Source: Leguminivora glycinivorella
Taxonomy: Eukaryota; Arthropoda; Insecta; Lepidoptera; Tortricidae
NCBI RefSeq assembly: GCF_023078275.1
Contig: NC_062987.1
Coordinates: forward strand, 19,515,772-19,579,771
DNA: 64,000 nt
Reading direction: 5' to 3'
A model generated the notes under the pieces. That model searched no databases. It saw nothing but the letters and a program-made list of their open reading frames with translations, and was not told where the DNA came from. The position numbers were made by a program, and so were the translations under genes. Of the stretch, positions 1 through 12,300 are shown piece by piece. Every line of letters begins with the position of its first letter. Position 1 is the first letter of the stretch.

Positions 1-590
1 ACTCGAAATTTTAGAGATTTAAACAAACACTTACTGGGGAAAAAACAGTGCATATGTCACATACCTTTTTAGCATGAGGTTCCAGTGGGTTGGTTTCAGC
101 TCGCTTACCATCAGCCTTGGTATGCAAGGCGCACGTGCGGGCCCGGCTTACCGTCTCCTCGAGCCCAGAACTGTTCTTGGAGCAGAGCTTTCTTCCTGTC
201 CACTTTGATAATGTGACTAGCACTGAGTTTAAACTTAATTTAACGACAATTGTTGGGAAAATGTGACTTTAACTATTTAATTAGCAATAAATGGCAATTT
301 TAATGCAGCGACGCGTTCGCAAGTTAGATCGAGAGCGAAAAGAATGTGAGGTAATGGCTACCGGAAATGATTAGTGCCGGGCTAAACACACCGGAAGCTA
401 AAGACAAAATAGTGTTGTTTCTTTTAAAAAACCGATATTCATACGAAAGTTGAACAGTTCCCTTCCAAAGAAAATCCTTAGATTCAAAACTGGATCAATC
501 AGTAGCCTTAGTTCTGGATTTAGGAGTGCTAACCAACTTTAAGGAAAAGAGGTTTTTGCTCGCCACTCTTGTAGTGAGGAACAGTATAGA
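1..590. other. Unannotated 5' stretch
   Basis: AT-rich sequence. The short minus-strand ORF at 11-223 has no recognisable domain, signal peptide or flanking splice signals. I see no gene or clear repeat here. Confidence 0.5.
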
Positions 591-938
591 CTCATATTAT
601 TAAATTAAAACGGGACTTAATCGCGTAAAACTTACGTTTTATATTTAACCCGACGTTTTGGACATGACATTACGTCCGTGGTCACGGGTAGACTGGCTGG
701 GAGTTGTATCAACATCTTCTAGCTGTACGAGTTTTTCGAACTACCCGCACTTGATTGTCATCAGTCACTTTTACGCTAGGGTTGCCACTCTGCCTACATA
801 CAACACTCACGACATCCGATGGTATGAGACGGCCAGTCTACCCGTGACCACGGACGTAATGTCATGTCCGAAACGTCGGGTTAAATATAAAACGTAAGTT
901 TTATGCGATTAAGTCCCGTTTTAATTTAATAATATGAG
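591..938. repeat. Inverted-repeat element, family R1 (copy 1)
   Basis: Two arms of about 100 bp are near-perfect reverse complements (about 591-693 and 838-938), around a loop of about 145 bp. The arms carry the blocks AAAACGGGACTTAATCGCG and CCCGACGTTT. A second inverted pair of the same arms lies at 41261-41468 with a much shorter loop, and a single arm occurs at 43663-43720 and again at 44446-44540. The ORF at 658-897 is just the loop read through and is not a gene. Without a transposase or a clear TSD I cannot assign a superfamily. Confidence 0.75.
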
Positions 939-1684
939 TGAAGATCGTGTTAGTTTAAATCAATATATAGTATAGACTCATATCATAAAATAACACTTTA
1001 GAATAACACTTACGTTCAGATTTAGATAAATCCCACATGTTTGTGGATCTCTGCCTATCTTGTTGGGTCCCCTTTTTATCGCGTATGTGGAACCCTGTAT
1101 ACCCAGGAAGCCAACCTATAAAATAAAAGCTTAGTTATCTAAAGAATGGCCAACAGAACTTGTATTTTTACTAAACATAGTAAACATTTTAGATACGTAA
1201 ACAGTTGTAAGTAATAACTTGTACTTAAAATACGCATTCTTACAAGTGAAAGCAATCGTAAAGAGAAACCCTTTAATACTTAGTTAGTAAACAAGGCTTA
1301 CAAAATAGGTACTAACCTGTTCAGGGTCAAGTCTTTCAGTTTGCGAATAATATAGCTCCTGGGTGCACTCAAGCTTTTGAGTACATTCTATCTCCATTGT
1401 GAAAAGCTAATTAACAATCCATATGATTAACATAAAACGATAGTAAAACAAGTAGAAGTTTCCCGGCAAACATACGACGCAACCGCGTAATCCGCGTTAT
1501 CAATTAAACTGTCAGATGTTAAGTCAAATGTCAATGTCAAGTAACGACTCTAACGAAAATTAATAAAAAAATAATAATTAGGTATTTCCAATGGAAATTT
1601 TCCATACTTGATGGCCTATTTCGTATAAAAATCTGAATGTTCAAAAACAAACAAAAACAAAGTAATGGTCATTAGTACTTATTT
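939..1684. other. AT-rich intergenic sequence
   Basis: No ORF, splice signal or repeat recognised. Confidence 0.4.
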
Positions 1685-1687
1685 AAT

Positions 1688-2860
1688 GGCCGCTGTACAC
1701 ATATGGCCAACGGTTCCACCAAACCTTGGTGGAACCCCTTGGTCAAGCGTGTAGAGGGCTACTTGGCCGATTGGTGTCGGTTTTTTGTCCACACATCAAT
1801 CAAAGGATCTTGGCGCCAATGGCCAACTGCGTTTACACGTTGGCGCTTCATTCAGTTTGGACAGTTTGTTGTCAGCCGTCAGAGAGGACAGTAGTGAAAT
1901 ATTTACGAAAATAATAAGTTTATCTATGCCAATAATAGTGTTGATTTTAGGAAATAAAATAACCTTGCAAATGTTTAACGTATTGCCTAAAAAAGACAAA
2001 TATGCTTATCAGAATATTCAAAAAATTGTTAATATTTCAAATAATTTAATTTTACTACGGGGTTATTATTTTTTAGGGTTCCGTAGTCAACTAGTTAGGG
2101 TTCCGTAGTCAACTAGGAACCCTTATAGTTTCGCCATGTCTGTCTGTCCGTCCGTCCGTCCGTCCGTCCATCCGTCCGTCCGTCCGTCCGTCCGTCCGTC
2201 CGCGGATAATCTCAGTAACCGTTAGCACTAGAAAGCTGAAATTTGGTATTAATATGTATATCAATCACGCCGACAAAGTGCAAAAATAAAAAATGGAAAA
2301 AAATGTTTTATTAGGGTACCCCCCCTACATGTAAAGTGGGGGCTGATATTTTTTTTCATTCCAACCCCAACGTGTGATATATTGTTGGATAGGTATTTAA
2401 AAATGAATAAGGGTTTACTAAGATCGTTTTTTGATAATATTAATATTTTTGGAAATAATCGCTCCTAAAGGAAAAAAAGTGCGCCCCCCCCCCTCTAACT
2501 TTTGAACCATATGTTCAAAAAATATGAAAAAAATCACAAAAGTAGAACTTTATAAAGACTTTTTAGGAAAATTATTTTGAACTTGATAGGTTCAGTAGTT
2601 TTTGAGAAAAATACGGAAAACTACGGAACCCTACACTGAGCGTGGCCCGACACGCTCTTGGCCGGTTTTTTAATCAAATTTTTCTGACAACGTCTATGAC
2701 CTAGAATTTCCTAGACTTTTCCATTCCACGTCCATCTTTCATGAAGAGCCAATGCCAAGTGATTGGTTCGCCAATGTGTAAACAGCGGCTCTTATCTTGG
2801 CCAAGGGGTTTCGTTTCACAAAGGGCTGGTGGAACCGTTGGCCATATGTGTACAGCGGCC
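1688..2860. mobile_element. TIR element with AAT target duplication, containing a nested repeat
   Basis: The left end (GGCCGCTGTACACATATGGC onward) is matched in reverse complement at the right end for about 33 bp, finishing at TACAGCGGCC. The trinucleotide AAT flanks both sides (1685-1687 and 2861-2863), as expected for a 3-bp TSD. No transposase ORF is present, so it is non-autonomous. A family A repeat (2075-2671) lies inside and accounts for about half its length. The small ORFs at 1703-2108 and 2701-2985 lie in this element. Confidence 0.65.
2075..2671 (+). repeat. Family A dispersed repeat, copy 1
   Basis: Begins with two copies of AGGGTTCCGTAGTCAACTAG, continues with a GTCT/GTCC run (2140-2201), and ends in a GGCCCGACACGCTC block followed by T-rich sequence. 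A nearly identical reverse-complement copy lies at 8641-9188 and a decayed third at about 30500-30885. The first two copies flank the RS-protein gene in opposite orientation. No coding capacity. Confidence 0.85.
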
Positions 2861-3217
2861 AATAGACAATATACGAATGCGGCATAAACAAAAGAAAAAC
2901 AAGAATAATGGCAGCACCGCAGCATTTGGTAATTTTGGCATTGGCAGCAAATGGAATGGATGCGACATGTCAAACCGTTGATCACTGTAGTTCTAGTTCA
3001 CTTTACTTGTTATTAATAACCTAAAACATTTAATTTGTTTACAGTAACTCGAAATATTCACTGCGTTAACTCAATTTAATCAGTTTCTATGTGAATTGAC
3101 TTGAAGTGTAAAAGGCAAAAGGTGTTTCTTTTCTTCGTGTAGGTGCCGTATATTAGGCTCAATGCGTAAGGTTTATTAAATAGTAATAATCATACTAATT
3201 ATTTAGAAGCGATAGAA

Positions 3218-5825
3218 ATGGAAACAACGAAAGGAGATGCATCGGATGAAGACGTTCCTAGTGATTTCTTCGACGACTTCAACAAGGACGAGTTCATGGA
3301 GGGTCTACAAGTGATCGACAGTTGGGACGACAAGGAGAAGAAACGCCGGATGTCGCGCATCGACACGGAGGCGTTGGACAGCGTGAAGGACCTTCGCGAG
3401 CTGATCGACGACCGCCACAGCAAGGAGCGCGACCGACACGGCAACGAGCGGCAGCGCCGGAGAGAGGACCTCGACGAGTACATCAAACCCGGCAGCCGCC
3501 GCGACCCCAACAAGACCAAGGAAGCCATCAAGCGCGACAAGGAAGTGAAGGTCAAGGAGTATCTCGCCAAGAGTTTGGACTCCACGGACGAGCTGAAGCC
3601 GCCCGGTACGGAGCTGGACGACTTCTTCGAAGAAAACAAGACACCGAAACCGCCACCGGAGGAGCCCGCGCAGAAAAAGAAGCGTTCGAGATCGAAAGAG
3701 CGTCACCAGTCACCTGTCAGACACCAACGGAAGAGTCCCCGCCGGAGTCCAGCGCGTCGCAGCCCTGCACGCCGCAGTCCCGGACGTCGCAGCCCCATTC
3801 GCCGGAGTCCCCGACGGAGTCCGAGATGGTCGCCGAGTCGACGTGGCGCGTCACCTTTCCGCGGGAAATATCAGTTCTTCAAGCCGCGCTGGAACCCCGG
3901 GATGAACCGGCATTTCAGCCCGCGCCGCAGCCCCCGCCGCAGCCCACGCCGCAGCCCGCGCCGCAGCCCGCGACGCCGCTACTCGCGCTCCCCGCCGCCG
4001 CGCCGCTACTCGCGCCGCTCGCGCTCCGCCTCCAGAGAACGAGACCGAGACAACTTCCTCTACCCTAGAGAACCTACACATGATTACCCACATTTTGACA
4101 TTCCTACCTCACAATTTGCTCATGTACATCCTGGGGCGAATCCGGGATACCCGTATCCCCAGATGCCCCAGGAATACCCTCCGGGGTATGCGGGTCCCCC
4201 GTTTAACTTTCTGACTCCCGAGCAGCCCCTGGCTCCGGGCATTGAAGTAACTTTCCCCAATTCTGCATCGGCGCCTCAACCTGTACCTGCACCTCAAATG
4301 ATGAACCCTGCTCCTCCGATGATGAACCCAGTGCCGCCGATGATGAACCCCGTGCCGCCGATGATGAATCCCATGCCGCCGATGATGAATCCCGTTCCGG
4401 CCCCGACCATGGTCCCGGCGCCTACACAAGTACCTCTACCTGAAAACCCTCCGCTTTCCGCTCCTATTAAAGATGTCACCAAACCGTTTGATGCTCTGGC
4501 TCAAGTAATTATTTTGTTTTATACTATAACTTTTTACAATAATTTCTTTTTGTTTTCATTACATGAATTGACTCTAAAAGAAGATCTAATTGTATTTTAA
4601 GTGTTTTTGAACATATGAATATTGGTTATTAATGTTTCAGTTAGTGGCAGAAGGCAAAATTAGTCAAGAGGACTACTTAAAGCTGGCACCAACAAAGGGT
4701 AAGGAAACAAATTCATTAATCACATTTTATAACAATAATTCCTTAATATATAAAGAATGTTGCCATTTAAGCATTTCTTGTAATTAGCATTATTTTTGTT
4801 GCAGTCACCAGTATGGACACGAACAAAAGAGTAATGGGTGTGTATTTTATTTATTTACATTTATACCTCAGTTTTTACATCTTATTCTTATATATTTTTC
4901 TTTCAAACTTAGCAGTGTTGGAGCTCCAGGGATATTCCGTTTGGTGCATCACAATCATGATAAAATGAATGTTTTATTGTATATAAAATATAGCATTTAA
5001 TTTTTATTAAACTTGATGAAGTGTTACAGTGAAATAAAATTTTAGGACACAGATATATGTGCAGTTACATATATGTTTATTTTTTTTAATGCAAGCATTC
5101 ATATGGAGTGAGTGTATCGTTATTCCACCGCATATTTGTGTCGTGAAGCCAGTGACCGTTTTGTGTTTCCAGTGATGAATCGGTGTAACACGTCATTGGG
5201 CAAGCTGGGACAGTTGTTGCTGCCGAACCGTCTGATGATGAACACCAGCATGGTGGGCCCGGAGCCGAAGAGCCTCGCCCCGAAGTACTGTTCTCCGCTG
5301 AAGCGTCAGGGCGCCGTCGACTTCCACTTCACGAAGATGAGCGGGCGAGCGACGGCGCAGCAGAACAAGCAGCTGGTGAACAGCATCATCAACACGCTCG
5401 GGCTGGAGAAGGTGGTGGGGAAGCAGAAGATAAAGGTGCCTAAAGACATGAAGGACGCGGCGTGCCAGACGAGCAAGCCGTACTGCGACGTGTGCGAGGT
5501 GCGGGCGGCGACGCGGCTCTGCAACGCCGGCACCAGTGTGGACGTGGATCACTTCTGCTCGACGGTACACACACAAGTGGTGGAGCAGGACCTCATTAGC
5601 TCTAAGGCGGTGTTCGCCCCGAGCGGCAGCATAGCGGACGGGGCGCCCATCTCTATTGCTCACATGACTCCCGCGCAACTTGTCTCGCAGCTCGCCGCTC
5701 GGGCGAAGACCTTGAAACAGTCTGACCCTGTCCCGTCTAACCACAACCAATATACCAGGCGACCGAACTATGATCAACAGTACGATCAGCAGTATCAGAA
5801 TAACTACAATAATTATCGGTATTAA
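3218..5825 (+). CDS. RS/proline-rich protein with C-terminal Cys/His cluster, family unknown
   Basis: I do not recognise this protein, but the gene model is firm. Coding exons are 3218-4504, 4641-4698, 4805-4837 and 5173-5825. All three introns are GT..AG, the phases are compatible (0, 1, 1), and the total is 2031 nt for 676 residues. Order of regions: acidic N-terminus with SDFFDDFNKDEFMEGL (about 15-30); charged segment rich in K, R, E and D (40-115); arginine/serine tract built on RRSP repeats (about 155-275); Y/P-rich segment; six MMNPxPP-like repeats (361-394); short exons with LVAEGKISQEDYLKL. The last exon carries CxxC at 564/567, then C576, H587, C588 and H592, a possible zinc site, and ends in a Q/N/Y-rich tail. 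RS tracts suggest a nuclear role with RNA or splicing factors (inference). The first ATG has a good context (GAAATGG). An AATAAA lies at 6301-6306. Confidence 0.88.
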
Positions 5826-6306
5826 TAATTTGGCTGTTTTTGATTTGCCTCCTAAGTGGTAAGTGGCAAGTCCTATGTCGGACTGATTTTCTTGGTCTTC
5901 ATTAAAATCAGTAATTTTCACACTTGATTCCAATGGACAGAAAGTCCTATTAGCTGTCACAAAATTGTTTGCATTATTTGTATAATTGAGAATACTTAAT
6001 TTGATTGATGCGCATTATTATCTTCTATCAAGTGTGCAAAAATAATGAGTAAGGACCTAAGTTTAATTTCGATTTTAAATATGTATATGTCTCTGTTGAA
6101 TGAGTTACCTATTTGGTATATTCTCGTTTGTTACCGACAGGGATAAATGGGAATATGCATTTATTTTTAAACCTTTTCGACGCCGTGTCCTACAACCGCT
6201 GTCACTCAGACGCCACCTGACCTTGCCAAAGTGTTAAAACTGAATTTGAACTTTTTTTCATAATACACGCAAGTCTATGCTGGCCTGAGATCTGTGACGG
6301 AATAAA
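5826..6306 (+). other. Likely 3' UTR with poly(A) signal
   Basis: Non-coding sequence after the TAA at 5823-5825. The first canonical AATAAA on the coding strand is at 6301-6306. Another AATAAA near 5033, inside intron 3, could give a shorter transcript. Use of either is inferred. Confidence 0.45.
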
Positions 6307-6663
6307 CTATGGCGTTGGACGGTTCTGATCAGTCTTTGGCTTCAAAAGGGTTATTGGTATAGTAATAAAATAATTTAGTTAATATAAGACTAGTCTACGC
6401 TTGATATAATGCAATCTTTGTAATTGTGACCTACCGAAATTGAATGAATTGGTTGGAAATCGATTAAGTGTGCGTACTTCACGCCACATCTCTGATTAAC
6501 GATTTGGTTTGTAACATAAGACGACTCGTGTAGGTGTGACGAATCGTGTGCGACACGACAAATTGAACTACCTACTGAATGGCTGATTTTGACACAAGTT
6601 TGAGAAAACCGTCAGGGTTTACTGATTTAGTCTCTGATTCCGTTGTTGAACTTGACAAATACC

Positions 6664-7092
6664 TTTTCCCCTCACTAGCTCGGAAACACGTGTTTTGTCC
6701 TTTAATACCAGCGGGTAAAAACGCATTTTATCCACTAGTGGGTAAAGTAATTTGACCTTGAATAAAGTCAAATTAACTGCTTTAAAATTGATAAAAGTAG
6801 GTGAATCTAGTAATAAAGATGATTTCCCACCTGTGAAACTACTGGAAGCAGTGATAAACGCATTTTTTGCGTTGTAGTTTCCTCGCTGTAGTGAGGGGAA
6901 AAGTTTTGTGTTACACTCGGGTGCAAAAGTATTTTACTTCTCGTGTGTTAAAAAACTCGCAAATTCAGGATTCTATTTTCGAACCACTCGCTTCGCTCGT
7001 GGTTCAACTATAGAATCCTTTTACTTGCTCGTTTTTCAATTTCACACTCGGCGTTAAAATACAACTTTGCCCCCTTGTATAACAAATAACTA
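6664..7092 (+). repeat. Family C dispersed repeat, copy 1
   Basis: Starts at TTTCCCCTCACTAGCTCGG and ends at AACAAATAACTAT. Two other copies in the same orientation lie at 28489-29063 and 55236-55640. Contains the phrase CACTCGCTTCGCTCGTGG. No coding capacity and no obvious terminal inverted repeats. Confidence 0.8.
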
Positions 7093-8337
7093 TAACCAGG
7101 TTGTTGTCACGACATATCACCCTTTACTGCTTAAGCAGTAAGGTTCAGGATGCCCACTATAGGGGATTTGAACCAATCAGCTCAAGGCTCAAGAACTATT
7201 ATTTCCAGCAACTGATAGATACTGGCAGACATTTTCATATGAAATAAAATACCTATTAGTGTAACGGATTTCAGTTTTATTTTTAACCCTCTCAATGCAA
7301 AGGATGAACAAGTGGCAAATTTGATATGCCTTCAGCATAAAAACTAATACTAGTGCACGCTTTCAAATTGTAAAGAAATTACAGACTACTGGTGAAAAGC
7401 TAATAAGAAGTTGATGCGACTGATAACAACTCAACATTGCTCAGCTAATAAAAATTCTGAGTTGCATTTTTAAGTTTATTTGTTTTAGTTCAGGACGACA
7501 GAACTAAATATCTTTAATTATTTATACCAGAAAGCTAATGGCTGGCATGACCCCCTGAGGCTAACCGGCGCCTAAATTGTTTCCTAACTCTTGCAATACA
7601 TATTTATTTTGTCTAAGGTCAGATAAGATGGTTTCGAGGTTTGCGATTATTTGTATGTTGTCTGCCTACGACCACTCTAAAATGAATATTTTTACAACAC
7701 ATCTGGAATAATTCTGCATTTACATACAACGTTTCTAAAGCACAATTTGAAGAATTATCCGGCACGAAGGACCACCTTCGTAACATATTCCTATTGAAGA
7801 CACCAAGAGTCAAGACAGCCTTCCCGAACAATGTATAAGGTAAGTATATCATCAAGACAGAAAAAGTAAATAACCAACTCTATTCTAATACCGCGGTATT
7901 GGGCGTGCCCCACATTCGAGTGTCCCTCGTCACTTTTACATAGTGAATTTGAATAAATCTTAGTCAAGGTCGGACTTCCGGTTCGAACGCCATCTTAGCG
8001 GTAGGTATCGTGTCGTGAATAATTTCTCATTTTGCTCATTAATATTGTTTAAAGTGTAATATCGATAGCTTATTATGCAGTAAACTAATGTTATAGTGAG
8101 AAGCTGATGAAGAATTAATCTCGAAACGCGTTTAGCCACTTTTTTGTCGTCAACGGCCGATAGTCCACGTGCCCTTGTAAAATCTAGCTATCAATTTACA
8201 AGTGCCAACTACCGAACACTGTCGTACTTCCCGTACCAAAATCAATAACAATTTGCTTATATTACCTTGACACTGGCAAAATAGTCCCACCAATGGACTG
8301 AGGCCATTTAATTAAAAAAAAAGTCAAGGTCATGCAT
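7093..8337. other. Convergent intergenic spacer
   Basis: AT-rich sequence between the two convergent genes. The minus-strand ORF at 7619-7855 has no recognisable domain. No RNA gene seen. Confidence 0.4.
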
Positions 8338-8453
8338 TTAACCTTTCGTATGCGTCTGTCAAAAAATTGTCATTAATATATTAGTCATAATAACTACATG
8401 TTAAAGTTGAAACAATATGGAGCAGATCTGCTCCTAAGCATACGAAAGGTTAA
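8338..8453. mobile_element. TTAA-flanked MITE (piggyBac-like)
   Basis: A 108-bp element bounded by CCTTTCGTATGC and its reverse complement GCATACGAAAGG, with TTAA immediately outside each end (8338-8341 and 8450-8453). TTAA target sites and ends starting with C are typical of piggyBac-type transposons. No coding capacity. Confidence 0.75.
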
Positions 8454-8640
8454 GGGTTAAATACAAGAATATTTTTTCTAGACGATTCTTGCTATGAATA
8501 AATAAACAAGGTTAACCAGTTTTGTACATTTTATATACAGTTAAAATATTAATATAATTTGAAACCAGTCTGGGGATCCATTTTTGAATTTCGAACGCAC
8601 GAATTCGCCGTTTTTAAAACTAGTGGTAATAAGTAATTTA

Positions 8641-9188
8641 AAAAAAAAACCGGCCAAGAGCGTGTCGGGCCACGCTCAGTGTAGGGTTCCGTAGTTTTCC
8701 GTATTTTTCTCAAAAACTACTGAACCTATCAAGTTCAAAACAATTTTCCTAGAAAGTCTTTATAAAGTTCTACTTTTGTGATTTTTTTCATATTTTTTAA
8801 ACATATGGTTCAAAAGTTAGAGGGGGGGGACGCACTTTTTTTCCTTTAGGAGCGATTATTTCCAAAAATATTAATATTATCAAAAAACGATCTTTGTAAA
8901 CCCTTATTCATTTTTAAATACCTATCCAACAATATATCACACGTTGGGGTAGGAATGAAAAAAAATATCAGCCCCCACTTTACATGTAGGGGGGGTACCC
9001 TAATAAAACATTTTTTTCCATTTTTTATTTTTGCACTTTGTTGGCGTGATTGATATACATATTGGTACCAAATTTCAGCTTTCTAGTGCTAACGGTTATT
9101 GAGATTATCCGCGGACGGACGGACGGACGGACGGACAGACAGACATGGCGAAACTATAAGGGTTCCTAGTTGACTACGGGACCCTAAC
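8641..9188 (-). repeat. Family A dispersed repeat, copy 2
   Basis: Reverse complement of the 2075-2671 repeat with only scattered differences and a shorter GGAC run (about 9112-9135). It lies just beyond the 3' end of the Aven gene, about 190 bp past its stop codon. Confidence 0.85.
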
Positions 9189-9376
9189 TAGCGGTAACTC
9201 GTTTTCGATTCTGTTAGTAGAATTTAAATCGCTAGTAGTAATATTATTGAACGAATTTCACGAAATCGAATGGCTGGGATTCAAAAATCGGCCCCTGGTT
9301 ATCTGTACGCCATCGAAACGGCCAAGGCACACATAAACATTTACACACGCCTGTTCCCATAATTTCCAAAATGATG

Positions 9377-12300
9377 TTATTCTTCTAAGAAGTCATCTAG
9401 CCACTTTTCAAGATCTTCGGGAGATTCTATTACTGGTTTTTTCGTGGGTTCTGCAGAAGCAGGTACAGCTGAAAATTAAATTATTGTATGTATTAGCTAA
9501 TCACCTAAATAAATAAACATGCTTTCTTGGTCTCTTATGACATACAAAGAAAGATGAAGGTTTTTATAATTTCTGCAAGACGCAAATGCTTGTCTTTGGA
9601 AGCGTATCTAAACTATGCACTCCCAGATTAACACCATGCTGAGTTGGGACCATTTCGGGGTAAATATGCATGTGTAGTGGTGTATTGTACCTAGTGTACC
9701 TACCTACCATTTGTGATGTTATGTGTAAGTAATCTCTATTGTTCGTCACCAGCATAAAGAAGTGATGATTTCTGTACCTTGTCACTGTTAATCGTTTGAC
9801 AATTTCGTATGACATTTCAAACAAGATGTTAATCGTCATCACAATATAGACCGTCAACCAAATCTTGTCACTAGAAAAAGGCAAATTTGAAAAATCAAAC
9901 ACTAGTTTTGAAAATCAAATTCGATTTGTATCTTATCTGTGGAAATTTCCATAAAAAAGAGAAATAAGTAGCACATATCCGTCCCTTTTTAATACATTAT
10001 CTAATTCGTAAAGAAGGAGCGAGCTCCTTGAAAAAAATATATCTGTGGCTGTTCGACGTACATTGCTGGTTTTTATTCGTTTCATAGGGATACCATACTT
10101 TAGTTTGATATACATTGCTACTGCCAAAATTTGGTTGACAGGCTATATTTATGCCGGTGACTGTTCATTATGTATCTGTAGCTGTTTTTCACTTTCCATG
10201 TTTGAAATAAATTATTTTTGTCTGTATATGTCTAGGTTTCCAGACAATTTGACCAATTTCCATAGCTTTCGAAAAAAAAAACACCCCGTACCACTACATC
10301 TCCCCATAGGTAATTTTGAAACTCACCTGTGTTTACAACTTTCTCAGGGGCAGGGTTTGACTTAGTGACTTCTAGCTTCTTATTTAAATTCAAATTTTTA
10401 GTTGAGTCAACAATAATATCATCAATGTCGTTTATTTCACTACATTCCTTATTATCTTTAACTATTGGCTCTATTTTATGTTGTTCTTGATTACTTTTGA
10501 ATAATATTTCTACTTGATTACTAGAAGGTTCAGTCTTAGTCGGTTTTGATTCTTCAAAGATAATTTCATTCTTTTTATCTACTTCAGACTCCTTATCATT
10601 TTCATCGAATTTGCTTTCTACTGATTCTTTGAAATCTTCTTTCAAACTATTGATTAGTTTATCTTGAATTTCTGATTCCGTTGTCGCTATTTTGAAGTAC
10701 TTATGTTTATATCGAGATGTGCGATGATCCATGGTCTGTATATCTGTTTCAGAGAATATATTCTTATCAATACTATTTCTCTCATAGAATGGTATGGTAC
10801 AGAGCGCAGTGGCGAGATCATTGCCGGTGATGTCGAAGTATTTGTCATACAGGGATGGGCCTGTGGTGATGTCCCAGGATTTCTCATGTTTGAATTGGAA
10901 ATGGCCACCGAGTGACATGGGTGCCTGGATGAGTTTCTGGAAAATGTGGTGAACATCTAAATATATAAAAGAAGAACCTGACTGGCTGACATATTCCAAA
11001 TTTGGCATGTAAGGGAGTAAAATATAATAACACACTTGATAGTATTTGGTGTGTATATCACTTAGTGAATCATAGATAGTTTGTTCTGTTTCATCATCAT
11101 CATCATCATTTTTAACCCCCGACCCCGACGCATAAACAATAGAGTGTTATAAATTTGACGTGTCTGTCTGTCTGTCTGTGGCATCGTAGCTCCCGAACGG
11201 ATGAACCGATTTAGATTTGTTTTTTTTTGTCTGAAAGCCGAGTTAGTCGGGAGTGTTCTTAGCCATGTTTCATGAAAATTGGTCTACTATGTCACAGCCG
11301 GGGGTTTTTTCAAAATTTTAATTTTGTGGTTTATTTATATCACCCACTGCTGAGCCTCTCTTCTAGTACGCTACTTGTGATAGTAATTGACAAGCAATTA
11401 TGTCTTCAGGGGTCCAGATTTCAAAATAAAACTATTATGGTTTGTTACATTGAAAAAACAGCACAAAAATACACAAATTGGTCCATATTTGAACCCAAGT
11501 TTACCATTTGCTGACCCCTCTGCCAAACCATGCAGATGAGACATAAGATCTACACTATGTAACATAATTGCCGAAGATAAATCCTACGGCTTATACATTA
11601 CCTTCTATAGTACCTTTAATTTTCATGGTGTTTATTTTAAAAAAAGGAAGTGGTATTCGTAACCGCTATTCGATACCGGTTATGCTCTTAAATGGATCAC
11701 CAGCATTAATGTTACACCCTGTATGTACCATTACAATCTAATCCTTAATTTATTACTTACCTCGTAATCTGCCCCCAAATTTTCCTGCTCCTCAATATCA
11801 TCATAACTCTCAATTGGAACCTCATATTTAGACCAGTTGCTTTTAATTTCTTTCTTCTTGTACTTAGAGTTGGCATCTTCAGTTATTTTCAGAATGTCAT
11901 CAGTTTCTCTTTTCAAGCCTTTGTAGAATTCTGGCCCGGGCTCCTCAAATGCTGGTTTTTCAGGAATGGCAACTGAAATTGTGGAGTAGTCGCCATCAAT
12001 AGAATTTGGGAACAATGTAAACAAGCCTTGTAGTCAAAATGTTTTTTATTTCCATTCTAACTCATCAAATACTGGCTAAATCCATGTGTTATTTTATCAA
12101 TTCATCTCATATGATCCTCAACCTTTAAAATAATAAAATTGTGCTAGAATATTGATATTTTAGATAATGGTTTGTTTACATTGTTGACAATTTCTGTTGA
12201 CAGTGATTTTAATTCATACTTTTGTAAAACATTAGCATCTTCAAATTACACTTCTAACTCTGATAGGTAAGGATATGTGATGTTATCTGGGTAAAAGACC

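Noticed and set aside
658..897. A 79-codon ORF
   Set aside because: Formed by the loop and arms of an inverted-repeat element.
3322..4068. A 248-codon ORF overlapping the RS exon in another frame
   Set aside because: It is a frame shadow of the GC-rich RS/proline sequence. The other frame has compatible splice phases into the downstream exons and a clear domain layout.
5193..5960. A 255-codon antisense ORF
   Set aside because: It mirrors the last exon of the RS-protein gene. Open antisense frames are expected with its codon use.
10937..11035. Upstream extension of the largest Aven exon ORF (YYILLPYMPNLEYVSQ...)
   Set aside because: The phase-0 acceptor TTTTCCAG|AAACTC at 10936 joins the two conserved blocks directly, as in the animal family. 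The extension would disrupt this block.
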